Assembly (NCBI GenBank): GCA_019119935.1
Contig: DWWA01000037.1
Coordinates: forward strand, 51,752-115,751
Direction of reading: 5' to 3'
DNA length: 64,000 nt
From: Candidatus Ruthenibacterium merdavium
GTDB lineage: Bacteria > Bacillota > Clostridia > Oscillospirales > Ruminococcaceae
The notes below the pieces were generated by a model that did no database searches, was not told the origin of the DNA, and worked only from the letters and a program-made list of their open reading frames with translations. A program made the position numbers and the translations under genes. Shown one piece after another: positions 26,777 to 35,955 of the stretch (positions are counted from its first letter, which is position 1; the number at the start of each line of letters is the position of its first letter).

Positions 26777-27868
26777 TTAATACAGGGTATCGGGTGCAAT
26801 TTTGTCGTAATACTCGCCGTACTGAACGTCGAGAGCGTCAAGCTTCGGCTGCAAGTCGGCAGACAAAACCGTATCCATATTGCTGTCTACATATTGCAGA
26901 AGGTTTTCTTTGATGTTTTCTTCATCAATGGGCAAACGCTTGATAATGTGATAACCGTAGCTGGTTTCTACAATATCGCTGATTTCGCCCTCTTTCAGTG
27001 CATAAGAGGCATCTTCAAACTCCTGCACCATATAGCCCTTGGTGAAGGTGTAGCCTTCTTCCGGCTGGCCGGGGTCTTGGCTGTACTCTGTCATCAGCGC
27101 GGCAAAATCATCGCCGTTTTTGGCTTTCTCCAGCACTTCCTCGGCCTTGGCCAGCTCAGCGCCGTGGTCGGCTGCGGTGCTCTCAGAGCCGGAAGTGCTT
27201 TCCGAAGCCGCCTGTTCCGTTTCAAACGGAATCAAAATGTGCTGAACATGCACATAATTTTCTTTTACATTGTTCAAGATATCTTCGCCGTACACATCGA
27301 TGAGCACTTGCTGCTGTAAGAGGATATCCTGCATGAATGCACGGTACTCCTCTTCGCTGGAGAAATACTGGGCCTCCAGGCTCTTTTTAAACTCTTCTTC
27401 TCCCAAAGACTCTTTTGCCTGTTTAATGCTGTTGTCGAGCTCCGTCAGCAGCTCATCGCCCACGGTAACGCCCTTTTCAGCGGCAAAGTCGCGATATACT
27501 TTAGACAGTTTCAAGCTGTGTGTGGCAGAGTCGCGCAGGTTGGTGTACACCTCTTCTGTCTGGTCGCCTGCCATGGCAATCACATTTTCGGCGCCGCCGA
27601 CACTCGCCAGCGTGCGCAGATAATAAAAGCGGTATTGGTCTAAGGGAATTTCCTCGCCCTCAATCGTCAGAATGGGGCCGGGATTTTCCACCTTTGTATT
27701 ATCAATAAACAAGCCCGGCTCATGAGCAGGCTCAGAAGCCGAAGCAGATGCGGAAGCCGACGCGGAAGCCGAACCGGAAGCGGAGCCGGAGGCTGCCGTG
27801 CCTGCACAGCCCGCCAATGCGGAAGCCATCATCACGAGAGCGGCCAAAAAAGCAATCGTTTTTTTCAT
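26777..27868 (-). CDS. PrsA/SurA-like peptidyl-prolyl isomerase lipoprotein
   Basis: Extracytoplasmic foldase anchored by lipid. The signal peptide MKKTIAFLAALVMMASALAGC ends in a lipobox (LAGC). A Ser/Ala dipeptide stretch (SASASASASAS) forms a flexible tether. A SurA-type helical domain follows (about 60-220), then a parvulin domain with VQHILIPF, LMTEYSQDP and YGYHIIKRLP. At 363 aa it is typical. The ORF track starts at 27967, but ATG 27868 has GGAGG 5 nt upstream and a proper signal peptide. Terminal residues are not unusual. It is monocistronic and probably helps secreted proteins fold. Confidence 0.9.
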   Translation of the reverse strand: MKKTIAFLAALVMMASALAGCAGTAASGSASGSASASASASASASEPAHEPGLFIDNTKVENPGPILTIEGEEIPLDQYRFYYLRTLASVGGAENVIAMAGDQTEEVYTNLRDSATHSLKLSKVYRDFAAEKGVTVGDELLTELDNSIKQAKESLGEEEFKKSLEAQYFSSEEEYRAFMQDILLQQQVLIDVYGEDILNNVKENYVHVQHILIPFETEQAASESTSGSESTAADHGAELAKAEEVLEKAKNGDDFAALMTEYSQDPGQPEEGYTFTKGYMVQEFEDASYALKEGEISDIVETSYGYHIIKRLPIDEENIKENLLQYVDSNMDTVLSADLQPKLDALDVQYGEYYDKIAPDTLY

Positions 27869-27970
27869 CGTATCCTCCATGGCGCTTCCTGCTCCCGGCA
27901 GAAGGCGCGTGTTAAAAAAATTAGTCCGTTTTCCCTTAAACGGGTGCGGCACAAGCCGCATAACCATTGC

Positions 27971-27999
27971 ATTATATCATATTTTCCCTAAAATTTCAA
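27971..27999 (-). promoter_or_regulatory. Promoter of the PrsA-like gene
   Basis: TTGAAA and TATAAT are separated by 17 nt on the minus strand, with a leader of about 95 nt. Confidence 0.75.
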
Positions 28000-28007
28000 T
28001 TTCACTC

Positions 28008-28036
28008 TTTAAAATGCAAAAATTTTCTTTTATACT
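28008..28036 (+). promoter_or_regulatory. Promoter of the malic enzyme operon
   Basis: TTTAAA and TATACT are separated by 17 nt, about 100 nt before the gene. The -35 box is weak. Confidence 0.45.
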
Positions 28037-28142
28037 GTTAATCAGAAAGCGTTGTGCGCACCGCACAAGCATGTGAAAATACCGCCCTTTTCGCCCGGTT
28101 TTCAGTTGCCGGGCAGGGTGTAAAAAAGGCAGGAATGTACCA

Positions 28143-29318
28143 ATGGATTACTACAAAGAGGCATTGAATCTTCACGCAAAGCATCACGGAAAGCTGGAAG
28201 TCGCAAGCAAAGTTCCCGTCAAAACAAGGGATGATCTTTCCACCGCTTATACACCCGGCGTGGCGCAGCCCTGCCGCGAAATTGCAAAGGATCCAAGCGC
28301 AGCCTATGAATACACCTGCAAAGGCAATATGGTGGCCGTTGTTTCGAACGGAACCGCCGTTTTGGGCCTGGGCAACATCGGCGCGGCGGCTTCTCAGCCC
28401 GTTATGGAGGGCAAGGCAATTTTGTTTAAAGAGTTCGGCGGGGTAGATGCTTTCCCCATCTGTCTGGACACGCAGGACCCCGAGGAAATCATCCGCACCG
28501 TCAAGCTGATCGCCCCGGTGTTCGGCGGCATTAACCTGGAGGATATCGCTTCCCCGGCCTGCTTTGCCATTGAGGAGCAGCTGGAGCGCGAGCTGGATAT
28601 CCCCGTGTTTCACGACGACCAGCACGGAACAGCCATTGTTGTCACAGCCGCTTTGCTGGGCGCACTGCGGGTGGTGAAAAAGGAGCTTTCCGACATTCGC
28701 GTGGTGCTCAACGGGCCGGGCGCAGCCGGAACTGCAATTATCAAAATGCTGCGCAGTGCGGGCGTTCGCCACATCATCGCCTGCGACGAAAACGGCATTT
28801 TGTACGCCGAGCGCGGCGTGGGCATTGCCGATCACAAAGCCATGCTCTGCACCATCACGAACCCCGACCACCTCACCGGAACGCTGGCGGATGCCGTAAA
28901 AGGCGCCGATGTATTTATCGGCGTTTCCGTGGGCGGCGCATTGACGCCCGACATGGTGCGCACCATGGCCAAAGACGCCGTTATTTTTGCGATGGCAAAC
29001 CCCGTGCCGGAAATTACGCCCGACGAGGCCAAAGCCGCCGGTGCCCGCGTGGTGGGAACCGGGCGCAGTGATTTTGCGAACCAAATCAACAACGTTCTGG
29101 CCTTCCCCGGCGTGTTTAAGGGCGCACTGCGCGTGCGCGCCCGCGATATCAACACCGAAATGAAGGTCGCGGCCGCTTATGCCATTGCCGACTTAGTTTC
29201 GGACGAAGAGCGCCATGAAGACTACATCATCCCCGGCGCTTTTGATGAGCGCGTGGCAAATGCCGTGGCCGATGCCGTGGCAAAAGCGGCGCAGAAAACG
29301 GGGGTGGCGCGCCTGTGA
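28143..29318 (+). CDS. NAD(P)-dependent malic enzyme
   Basis: Oxidative decarboxylation of malate to pyruvate (or the reverse). This is the short bacterial type of 391 aa. Landmarks are TAYTPGVAQPCREI with the catalytic Tyr, GNMVAVVSNGTAVLGLGNIGA, the metal-site FHDDQHGTA and the Rossmann motif LNGPGAAGTAI. Cofactor preference cannot be read with confidence. It heads a four-gene operon with both fumarase subunits and a BrnQ carrier; the next gene starts on GTG overlapping its stop. Together the enzymes connect pyruvate, malate and fumarate, useful for fermentation or amino acid breakdown. Confidence 0.96.
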   Translation: MDYYKEALNLHAKHHGKLEVASKVPVKTRDDLSTAYTPGVAQPCREIAKDPSAAYEYTCKGNMVAVVSNGTAVLGLGNIGAAASQPVMEGKAILFKEFGGVDAFPICLDTQDPEEIIRTVKLIAPVFGGINLEDIASPACFAIEEQLERELDIPVFHDDQHGTAIVVTAALLGALRVVKKELSDIRVVLNGPGAAGTAIIKMLRSAGVRHIIACDENGILYAERGVGIADHKAMLCTITNPDHLTGTLADAVKGADVFIGVSVGGALTPDMVRTMAKDAVIFAMANPVPEITPDEAKAAGARVVGTGRSDFANQINNVLAFPGVFKGALRVRARDINTEMKVAAAYAIADLVSDEERHEDYIIPGAFDERVANAVADAVAKAAQKTGVARL

Positions 29319-30154
29319 GAACGATTTCTGCACACGAAATTACCGATGCCGTTGCCCGCCTTTGCATTGAGGCAAACCGCACGCTTTCGCCCGACATGAC
29401 AAATGCACTGGCAAACGCCAAAGCCTCCGAGCCGTGGCCTGTTGCCAAAGCCGCGCTGGACACGATTTGTGAGAACTTAACCGTCGCCGAGCAAACCGGG
29501 CTTCCCATCTGCCAAGACACGGGAATGGCGGTTGTGTTTGCCGATATCGGACAAGAAGTATTCATTGACGGCAATTTTGAGCAGGCCGTCCACGACGGTG
29601 TCGCAAAGGGCTATACCGAAGGCTTTCTGCGCAAGTCCGTTGTGGCCGACCCCATTCGGCGCGGCAACACGGGCGACAATACCCCCGCCGTGATTCACAC
29701 GCGCCTTGTGCCCGGCGACCGCCTGCGCCTGACCGTTGCCCCGAAGGGCTTCGGCAGTGAAAACATGAGCCGCATCGCCATGCTCAAACCGGCGCAGGGC
29801 AAAGAGGGCGTCATGGATTTTATCGTTGAAACCGTTCGTCTTGCCGGGCCGAACCCCTGTCCGCCGATTGTGGTCGGCGTGGGCATCGGCGGCACGTTTG
29901 AGCTGTGCGCGATGCTCGCAAAGCGCGCGCTTTTGCGCGGCGTGGACACACGCCACCCCGACCCCTACTACGCCGAAATGGAGCAAACCCTTTTGGCGCG
30001 CATCAATGCCTTGGGCATTGGCGCACAGGGCTTCGGCGGAAAAACCACGGCGCTGGGGCTGCAAATTGAAACCTACCCCACCCATATTGCGGGAATGCCC
30101 GTGGCGGTAAATATCAGCTGCCACGTCACGCGCCACAAGGAGGCTGTTTTATAA
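29315..30154 (+). CDS. Class I fumarase/tartrate dehydratase, alpha subunit
   Basis: Iron-sulfur hydro-lyase subunit that adds water to fumarate to form malate. QTGLPICQDTGMAVVF and NPCPPIVVGVGIGG contain [4Fe-4S] ligand cysteines, and DNTPAVIHTRLV and FGSENMSRIAML are family segments. At 279 aa it is the stand-alone N-terminal half of class I fumarases, encoded beside the beta subunit. The GTG start overlaps the malic enzyme stop (GTGA), suggesting coupled translation. The malic enzyme context favours fumarase over L(+)-tartrate dehydratase. The cluster makes it oxygen-sensitive. Confidence 0.94.
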   Translation: MRTISAHEITDAVARLCIEANRTLSPDMTNALANAKASEPWPVAKAALDTICENLTVAEQTGLPICQDTGMAVVFADIGQEVFIDGNFEQAVHDGVAKGYTEGFLRKSVVADPIRRGNTGDNTPAVIHTRLVPGDRLRLTVAPKGFGSENMSRIAMLKPAQGKEGVMDFIVETVRLAGPNPCPPIVVGVGIGGTFELCAMLAKRALLRGVDTRHPDPYYAEMEQTLLARINALGIGAQGFGGKTTALGLQIETYPTHIAGMPVAVNISCHVTRHKEAVL

Positions 30155-30729
30155 TGCAACACCGTTTAACGACACCGCTGACCAGCGAGCAGACAAAGCA
30201 GCTGAAAAGCGGCGATACCGTTTTGCTTTCCGGCGTAATTTATACCGCGCGCGATGCCGCGCATAAGCGCCTTTGTGAAGCGCTGGAGCGCGGCGAATCG
30301 CTTCCGCTGAACTTGCAAAACGCCGTGATTTACTATGCAGGCCCTACCCCGGCACGCCCGGGCGAAGTCATCGGCTCATGCGGGCCGACCACCAGCGGAC
30401 GCATGGACGCCTACGCTCCCACGCTGATGCATCAGGGCGTGATCGGCATGATTGGGAAAGGGGCAAGAAACGCTGAAGTTGTGAAAGCCATCAAAGCGTG
30501 CGGCGCGGTTTATTTTGCCGCCATCGGCGGCGCGGGCGCGGTGATGGCCTCCTGCGTGAAAGAGGCCGAAGTCGTCTGTTATGACGATCTTGGAAGCGAA
30601 GCCGTGCGCCGTTTAGTGGTTGAAAACATGCCGTTGACAGTCATCATCGACAGCGAGGGGCGCAATCTCTACACCGACGGCCCGGCGCAGTACTTAGCTG
30701 CCTGCACCGAGGAGGAAACCGGTTTATGA
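30154..30729 (+). CDS. Class I fumarase/tartrate dehydratase, beta subunit
   Basis: C-terminal half of the two-subunit fumarase. Family features are LSGVIYTARDAAHKRL, YAGPTPARPGEVIGSCGPTTSGRMD, IGKGARN and YFAAIGGAGAVMA. The last of the iron-sulfur ligands normally lie in the alpha subunit, so both chains are needed. At 191 aa the size is usual. Its ATG overlaps the alpha stop (TAATG), and its own stop overlaps the next start (ATGA). The four genes thus form a tightly coupled unit. Confidence 0.94.
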   Translation: MQHRLTTPLTSEQTKQLKSGDTVLLSGVIYTARDAAHKRLCEALERGESLPLNLQNAVIYYAGPTPARPGEVIGSCGPTTSGRMDAYAPTLMHQGVIGMIGKGARNAEVVKAIKACGAVYFAAIGGAGAVMASCVKEAEVVCYDDLGSEAVRRLVVENMPLTVIIDSEGRNLYTDGPAQYLAACTEEETGL

Positions 30730-31916
30730 CACGTCTTTCCTTGCGTCAGCGCCTTTTGATGGGCGTAACGCTCTTTTCTATGTTTTTCGGCGCGGGAAAC
30801 CTGATTTTCCCGCCCTTCACGGGCTATCGCGCCGGTTCGGATGCCGTGCCTGCCTTTTTGGGCTTGATTTCCACCGCCGTTCTCTTTCCGGTTTTGGGCA
30901 TTATCGCCACGGCACGGGCAGGCGGTATGGATGGGCTTTGCCGCAAAGTCCATCCGCAGTTTTCGAAGTGGTTTACCCTCGTCATCTATTTGTGCATCGG
31001 GCCGCTTCTCGCCATTCCGCGCACGGCAAGCATGGCGTTCTCAATGATGTCTTTCGCCACTGCTCCCGCACAGTCCATCTCCCTCGGGCCAATTTCTGCC
31101 CAGCAGATTCTGGCGGTCGTTTTTTCTGTGGTTTTCTTTGCCGCTTCCCGCTTTTTTGCACAACGCCCGTCCCACTTAAAAGATATCTTAGGCAAAATTT
31201 TAACGCCGATTCTTTTGCTGCTGGTGCTTGTCCTATTTTCGGCAGGCATGGTGCTGCTGCCCGCTGAAACAGGCGCGCCGCAGCCCCCTTACGCGGACGC
31301 ACCGTTTGCGGCCGGGTTTGTGGAAGGCTACAACACGATGGATGCGCTGGCGGCGATGGTGTTCGGTATTCTGATTTCCGTAAATATTCAAGACTTCGGG
31401 CTTCAAGAGGAAAAACAGCTGCGCCGTGAAACAGGTATCAGCGGATTGCTCGCCGGCGGCGTGCTCATTCTTGTCTATGGCATGCTGGCCGTGCTCGGCG
31501 CACGCGCGAGTGCCGTTTTGCCGGAAGCTTCGGACGGTTCGGTGGTTCTCTCCGGGCTGTGCAGCCTGTTTTTCGGCAATGTCGGCGCAGCATTGCTCGC
31601 GGCTATTTTCCTTGTCGCGTGTTTTAATGTATGCACCGGGCTGTTAAGCAGCTGTGCATCTTATTTCAGCAAGGAATTTCCGCGCCTGTCGTTTATGGCG
31701 TGGCTGAATGTGTTCACTGTTTCGGGATGCGTGATTTCCGTGTTCGGGCTGGGCTTCATTCTTCAAATTTCCGTGCCGATCCTGACACTGATTTATCCCG
31801 TCGCGCTCACGATTATTGTTTTAAATCTGTTCCCCTTTGCCTTTTTGGAAAAACCTTGGGTTCACCGCATCTCGGTCATTGCCGCTTTTGCTTACAGCGT
31901 GATTTCCATGCTTTAA
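30726..31916 (+). CDS. brnQ: Branched-chain amino acid carrier BrnQ
   Basis: LIVCS-family secondary transporter for leucine, isoleucine and valine, usually sodium- or proton-coupled. About twelve membrane segments fill 396 aa. The N-terminus has the signature LFSMFFGAGNLIFPPFTGYRAG, followed by PRTASMAFSM, both typical of the family. It overlaps the fumarase beta stop by ATGA and is closed by a strong terminator. Why an amino acid carrier shares an operon with malic enzyme and fumarase is not obvious; a changed substrate, or use of amino acids as carbon source, is possible. Confidence 0.92.
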   Translation: MTRLSLRQRLLMGVTLFSMFFGAGNLIFPPFTGYRAGSDAVPAFLGLISTAVLFPVLGIIATARAGGMDGLCRKVHPQFSKWFTLVIYLCIGPLLAIPRTASMAFSMMSFATAPAQSISLGPISAQQILAVVFSVVFFAASRFFAQRPSHLKDILGKILTPILLLLVLVLFSAGMVLLPAETGAPQPPYADAPFAAGFVEGYNTMDALAAMVFGILISVNIQDFGLQEEKQLRRETGISGLLAGGVLILVYGMLAVLGARASAVLPEASDGSVVLSGLCSLFFGNVGAALLAAIFLVACFNVCTGLLSSCASYFSKEFPRLSFMAWLNVFTVSGCVISVFGLGFILQISVPILTLIYPVALTIIVLNLFPFAFLEKPWVHRISVIAAFAYSVISML

Positions 31917-31930
31917 TCGCATCTTTACGA

Positions 31931-31972
31931 AAACAGCCGCCCTGTGTGTCATACACAGGGCGGCTGTTTGTT
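31931..31972. terminator. Bidirectional terminator
   Basis: AAACAGCCGCCCTGTGT pairs perfectly with its 17-nt complement around GTCAT. It lies between convergent brnQ and rmlB. Confidence 0.93.
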
Positions 31973-31976
31973 TGCC

Positions 31977-33038
31977 TTACGCTTTGTTTTTGTACATTTC
32001 TTCGTAGTACTTCATATAGTCGCCGGAGGTGACGCGCTGCATCCACTCCTGGTTCTCCAAGTACCAGTCGATGGTTTTCACAATGCCCACTTCAAAGGTC
32101 GTTTCGGGGTACCAGCCCAGCTCGTCCTTAATTTTGGTCGGGTCAATGCCGTAGCGGCGGTCATGACCCAAACGGTCGGCAACATACTGAATCAAATCTT
32201 CGCTGATGCCGTCATCCTTCAAACGGTCGTGCAGCTGTGCAATAATCGTTTTCACGATGAAGATATTGGGACGCTCGTTGTGGCCGCCCACGTTGTACAC
32301 TTCGCCGTCGCGGCCGCCTTCCGTCACCATGTCAATGGCCTTGCAGTGATCCTCTACATACAGCCAGTCGCGCACGTTCATGCCATCGCCGTAAACGGGC
32401 AGCTTCTTGTGGTTCTTCACGTTGTTGATCATCAAGGGGATCAGCTTTTCGGGGAACTGGTACGGGCCGTAGTTATTCGAGCAGCGCGTGATGTTCACAG
32501 GCATGCCGTAGGTGTCGTGGAAGGCCATAACAAACATATCGGCGCTGGCCTTCGAGGAGGAATACGGGCTGTGCGGGCACAGCGGAGTTGTTTCCATGAA
32601 GTAGCCTTCGTCACCCAGCGAGCCGTATACCTCGTCGGTGGAAACCTGCACATACTTTTTGCCCTCGGCCCAAACGCCGTCTTTCAGCCATGCATTTTTG
32701 GTGCATTGCAGCAGGTTCACCGTGCCGAGCACGTTCGTTTCCACGAAGATTTCGGGGTTGGTGATGGAGCGGTCAACGTGGCTCTCTGCGGCAAAGTTGA
32801 TGACATAGTCAAAGTCATACTTTTCAAACAGGCTCGTTACCAATTCGCGGTCGCAGATATCGCCCTGTACAAAGACGTGGCGGGAATCCCCCTCAACGCC
32901 TTTCAGGTTTTCGAGGTTGCCGGCATAGGTCAGCTTATCCAGGTTGACAAGCAGAATGTCGTCATACTTTTTCAGCATATAGTAAACAAAGTTGGAACCG
33001 ATAAAGCCGGCGCAGCCGGTAATCAAATATTTTTTCAT
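31977..33038 (-). CDS. rmlB: dTDP-glucose 4,6-dehydratase
   Basis: Second step of dTDP-L-rhamnose synthesis. An extended short-chain dehydrogenase with the NAD motif GCAGFIGSNFV, DKLTYAGNLENL, FAAESHVDRSI, STDEVYGSLG and the catalytic YSSSKASAD. At 353 aa it matches RmlB. The ORF track begins at 33101; ATG 33038 has AAAGGAG 7 nt upstream and gives MKKYLITGCAGF. It is the last gene of a minus-strand operon that runs glycosyltransferase, rmlA, rmlD, rmlB. rmlC is absent from the cluster. Confidence 0.97.
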   Translation of the reverse strand: MKKYLITGCAGFIGSNFVYYMLKKYDDILLVNLDKLTYAGNLENLKGVEGDSRHVFVQGDICDRELVTSLFEKYDFDYVINFAAESHVDRSITNPEIFVETNVLGTVNLLQCTKNAWLKDGVWAEGKKYVQVSTDEVYGSLGDEGYFMETTPLCPHSPYSSSKASADMFVMAFHDTYGMPVNITRCSNNYGPYQFPEKLIPLMINNVKNHKKLPVYGDGMNVRDWLYVEDHCKAIDMVTEGGRDGEVYNVGGHNERPNIFIVKTIIAQLHDRLKDDGISEDLIQYVADRLGHDRRYGIDPTKIKDELGWYPETTFEVGIVKTIDWYLENQEWMQRVTSGDYMKYYEEMYKNKA

Positions 33039-33079
33039 GAGGATACTCCTTTTATTCCGTTTGTATTCACATTCCCGGT

Positions 33080-34003
33080 TTATTGCTGGCGGGCGCGCCA
33101 CTGCTCAAAAAAGCTTTCAAGTGCCTCACGCCAGGGGCGCATTTCGTTGCCGACGGTGCACGCGAGCATGCGGTTTTCCAAAGCGCTCCACGCCGGACGG
33201 CGTGCCGCTTCGGGGTGGGCGGCGGCGTACTCGTCGCTGGTGCACGGGGCTACCTCTGCACCAACGCCGGACAAACGCATGATTTCCACGGCGAAGTCAT
33301 ACCACGAGCAAACACCTTCGCCCGTGCAGTGATACACGCCGTACTCTTTGCTGACTACCATCTTTAATAAATGATGTGCCAAATCCTCGGCGTTGGTGGG
33401 GTTGCCGAGCTGGTCGTTTACAACCGTCAGCTTGCCGAACTTTTTGCCGGCATTCATCATGGTAAACACAAAGTTTTTGCCCGTTAAGCTATACAGCCAA
33501 GCTGTGCGCACCACAAAAGAGCGGCTGCAGAACTGGCGCACGTACTCTTCGCCCAGCAGTTTCGTCTGGCCGTAGGCGCTCACAGGGCAGGTGCCGCACG
33601 CTTCGTCCAGCGCCACGCCGCCGTTGTCAACTCCGCTGAATACATAGTCTGTGGAAACGTGAATCAGCTTTGCGCCGATTTCCTCAGCGGCCATCGCCAG
33701 GTTGCGCGGGCCGAGTGCGTTCACGCGGAAGGCGTCCTCGCGGTGGATTTCACATCCGTCTACGTTTGTATATGCCGCACAGCAGATGATCACATCCGGC
33801 TGATGATGGCGCACAAAGGCCGCCACTTCATGGCGGTTGGTGATATCCAGCTCGCGCATGCCTTCCACACCGATGTCGGTGCAAAGTACGGTAGCGCGGC
33901 GCAGTTTTTCAGGAATTTCTCCAAGGGCGCTTTTCCCCTGCTCCAGCTGGCGGCGCAGCTCGGTGCCAAGCTGGCCGGCCGCTCCGGTAATCAAAATTTT
34001 CAT
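33080..34003 (-). CDS. rmlD: dTDP-4-dehydrorhamnose reductase
   Basis: Last step of dTDP-L-rhamnose synthesis, reducing the 4-keto sugar with NAD(P)H. The dinucleotide motif is ITGAAGQLGTEL; AYTNVDGCE, STDYVFSG and the YGQTKLLGE catalytic Tyr/Lys pair follow. At 307 aa it is slightly longer than average (about 280-300) but not fused to RmlC. The start at ATG 34003 has AGGAGG 6 nt upstream; the ORF track start at 34072 lies in the leader. It sits between rmlA and rmlB. Confidence 0.95.
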   Translation of the reverse strand: MKILITGAAGQLGTELRRQLEQGKSALGEIPEKLRRATVLCTDIGVEGMRELDITNRHEVAAFVRHHQPDVIICCAAYTNVDGCEIHREDAFRVNALGPRNLAMAAEEIGAKLIHVSTDYVFSGVDNGGVALDEACGTCPVSAYGQTKLLGEEYVRQFCSRSFVVRTAWLYSLTGKNFVFTMMNAGKKFGKLTVVNDQLGNPTNAEDLAHHLLKMVVSKEYGVYHCTGEGVCSWYDFAVEIMRLSGVGAEVAPCTSDEYAAAHPEAARRPAWSALENRMLACTVGNEMRPWREALESFFEQWRARQQ

Positions 34004-34075
34004 GCACTGCCTCCTATTTTTCATGCAAAAAAGGGAGCGCACCTTTGAGAGTTCAGCGCGCTCCCGAATCAAACA

Positions 34076-34963
34076 TCAATAGCGGAGCTTTCCTTCCGCT
34101 ACACGGCGCAGGTGCTGACCGTAGGGGCTTTTGCCGTAGCGCTCTGCGCTTTCCAGCAGCTTTTCTTTGGAAATCCAGCCGTTTTTAAAGGCAATTTCTT
34201 CCGGAGCGGAAATTTTAATGCCTTGGCGTTTTTCCACCATGCGCACAAAATCGGCAGCATCCACAAGGCTGTCCATCGTGCCGGTATCCAGCCACGCAAA
34301 GCCGCGGCCGAGCAGCTGCACATCGAGGTCGCCTTTTTGCAGATACAAATCGTTCAAGGTGGTGATTTCCAGCTCACCGCGCGCGGAGGGCTTTACCTGT
34401 TTTGCCAGCTCCACAACACGTTTGTCGTAGAAATAAAGGCCGGTAATGGCATAGTTCGATTTCGGCTTCTGCGGTTTTTCCTCTACGCTGATCACCTTTC
34501 CGTCGCCGTCAAACTCCACGATGCCGAAACGCTCCGGGTCGTTCACATAGTAGCCGAACACGGTTGCGCGGCCGCGCTGCTCGGCATTCTCTGCCGCGTT
34601 GCGCAGAATGCGGGAAAAGCCGTTGCCGTAAAAGATGTTGTCGCCGAGCACCATGGCGCAGCAGTCGTCGCCGATGAACTCTTCACCCAGCAAAAATGCC
34701 TGTGCTAAGCCGTCGGGGCTGGGCTGCACTTTGTAGGAGAACTTTACGCCGTACTGGCTGCCGTCGCCCAGCAAATCTTCAAAGCGCGGCGTGTCCTGCG
34801 GGGTGGAAATGATTAAAATATCCTGAATCCCCGCCAGCATCAGCGTAGAAAGCGGATAGTAAATCATGGGTTTGTCGTAAACAGGCAAAAGCTGTTTCGA
34901 CGTCACCATCGTGAGGGGGTACAGTCTTGTTCCGGCTCCGCCGGCCAAAATAATCCCTTTCAT
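34076..34963 (-). CDS. rmlA: Glucose-1-phosphate thymidylyltransferase
   Basis: First step of dTDP-L-rhamnose synthesis, joining dTTP and glucose-1-phosphate. The nucleotidyltransferase motif [16 protein letters not shown] opens the protein. [22 protein letters not shown]-like sequence follows, then GDNIFYG and [20 protein letters not shown]. At 295 aa the length is standard. AAGGAG lies 7 nt upstream of the ATG. The gap of about 110 nt to the upstream glycosyltransferase has no terminator, so one transcript is likely. Confidence 0.97.
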   Translation of the reverse strand: MKGIILAGGAGTRLYPLTMVTSKQLLPVYDKPMIYYPLSTLMLAGIQDILIISTPQDTPRFEDLLGDGSQYGVKFSYKVQPSPDGLAQAFLLGEEFIGDDCCAMVLGDNIFYGNGFSRILRNAAENAEQRGRATVFGYYVNDPERFGIVEFDGDGKVISVEEKPQKPKSNYAITGLYFYDKRVVELAKQVKPSARGELEITTLNDLYLQKGDLDVQLLGRGFAWLDTGTMDSLVDAADFVRMVEKRQGIKISAPEEIAFKNGWISKEKLLESAERYGKSPYGQHLRRVAEGKLRY

Positions 34964-35074
34964 TTTAAAACTCCTTATCGAATGTATTTCAACGGGCTAA
35001 GTACCGCCCACACACTTACTGTTTCACGTCTTGTGCCAACTCATACGCAGGCCATTTCCTGCGCAAACGACACA

Positions 35075-35851
35075 TCAAAACAGGCGAAACCCCCATTTTT
35101 TCCAATAGCGGAACATAGATCTCACCTGCATCCAAAAGTTTTTCCACTTGCGGTTTGCGTCGCGGTGCCACGCATGGGTCACCTCGGTCACGGGCACATA
35201 CATCACTTTTCCGTGCTTTTGCGCCTTGCGCGTGATGTCGGCGTCCTCCACATACATGAAATACCCCTCGTCAAACCCGCCGATTTTCGCAAACACATCG
35301 CTGCGCATGACAAAAAAGCATCCCGTGCAGAAATCCACTTCCCTCGGCACGGACAAATCTTCATCCAGCATCAAGTAGTGGCGTTCAATCTTTTTGAGAA
35401 ACGGCAAAGGAACCTGACGGGACAGCAGCGCCGCAAAAGTGGGGCGGCGCTTGGCGGTAAACTGCTCCTCACCGCTTGGAAAGCGCAGACGCGGCGTTGT
35501 CATAACAACATCGGGATGTTCATCCATCCATGCACAAAGGGCAGAAATGCTGTCCTCACTTAACTCAATATCAGGATTAATCACCGCATGATAGCGGCTG
35601 TTGAGGCGCGGCAGCACTTGGTTATGGCCGCTGCCAAACCCGATATTCTTAGGCAGACGAATCACTTCGGCAGCGCCGCCGAAATCGGTTTGTTCCAAGC
35701 GCGCACCCGTGCCGTCAGGAGAATCGTTGTCAATCAAAAACAGCTGCAACGCTACACCCTGCGTGTGCTGCAAGACACTGCGCGCCGCCTGCACCGCCTC
35801 TTCATATCCGTTATAAGTGACGATGCTCGCCGTAACCGGTGTTTTTTGCAC
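35075..35851 (-). CDS. Family 2 glycosyltransferase, rhamnosyltransferase-like
   Basis: Predicted to transfer a sugar, probably L-rhamnose given the rml genes behind it, onto a surface glycan. The GT-A domain shows VTASIVTYNGYEEA, LIDNDSPDGT, the NIGFGSGHNQ loop, VINPDIELSEDS (DxD-like metal site) and GCFFVMRSDVFAKIGGFDEGYFMYVEDADI, typical of WbbL-like rhamnosyltransferases. It ends in a basic amphipathic stretch that may touch the membrane. AGGAGG directly abuts an ATG at 35857; the GTG two codons later has better spacing, so I place the start at 35851. About 258 aa. Confidence 0.88.
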   Translation of the reverse strand: MQKTPVTASIVTYNGYEEAVQAARSVLQHTQGVALQLFLIDNDSPDGTGARLEQTDFGGAAEVIRLPKNIGFGSGHNQVLPRLNSRYHAVINPDIELSEDSISALCAWMDEHPDVVMTTPRLRFPSGEEQFTAKRRPTFAALLSRQVPLPFLKKIERHYLMLDEDLSVPREVDFCTGCFFVMRSDVFAKIGGFDEGYFMYVEDADITRKAQKHGKVMYVPVTEVTHAWHRDANRKWKNFWMQVRSMFRYWKKWGFRLF

Positions 35852-35881
35852 AACCATCCTCCTTATCCTATATTTCTGCTT

Positions 35882-35909
35882 ATTATACCATACTGACACT
35901 TTTTTGTAA
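35882..35909 (-). promoter_or_regulatory. Promoter of glycosyltransferase-rmlADB
   Basis: TTACAA and TATAAT (with upstream TGG) are separated by 16 nt on the minus strand. Confidence 0.65.
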
Positions 35910-35955
35910 ATAAACACCTGCCTGTGCGTTCATACTAATGGCGGGTGATCTAAAG

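Noticed and set aside
27720-27790. Short hexamer-like repeat as a mobile or regulatory repeat
   Set aside because: It simply encodes the Ser/Ala tether after the lipobox of the PrsA-like protein.
31944-33332. Plus-strand 462-aa ORF antisense to rmlB
   Set aside because: Shadow frame; rmlB on the minus strand is certain.
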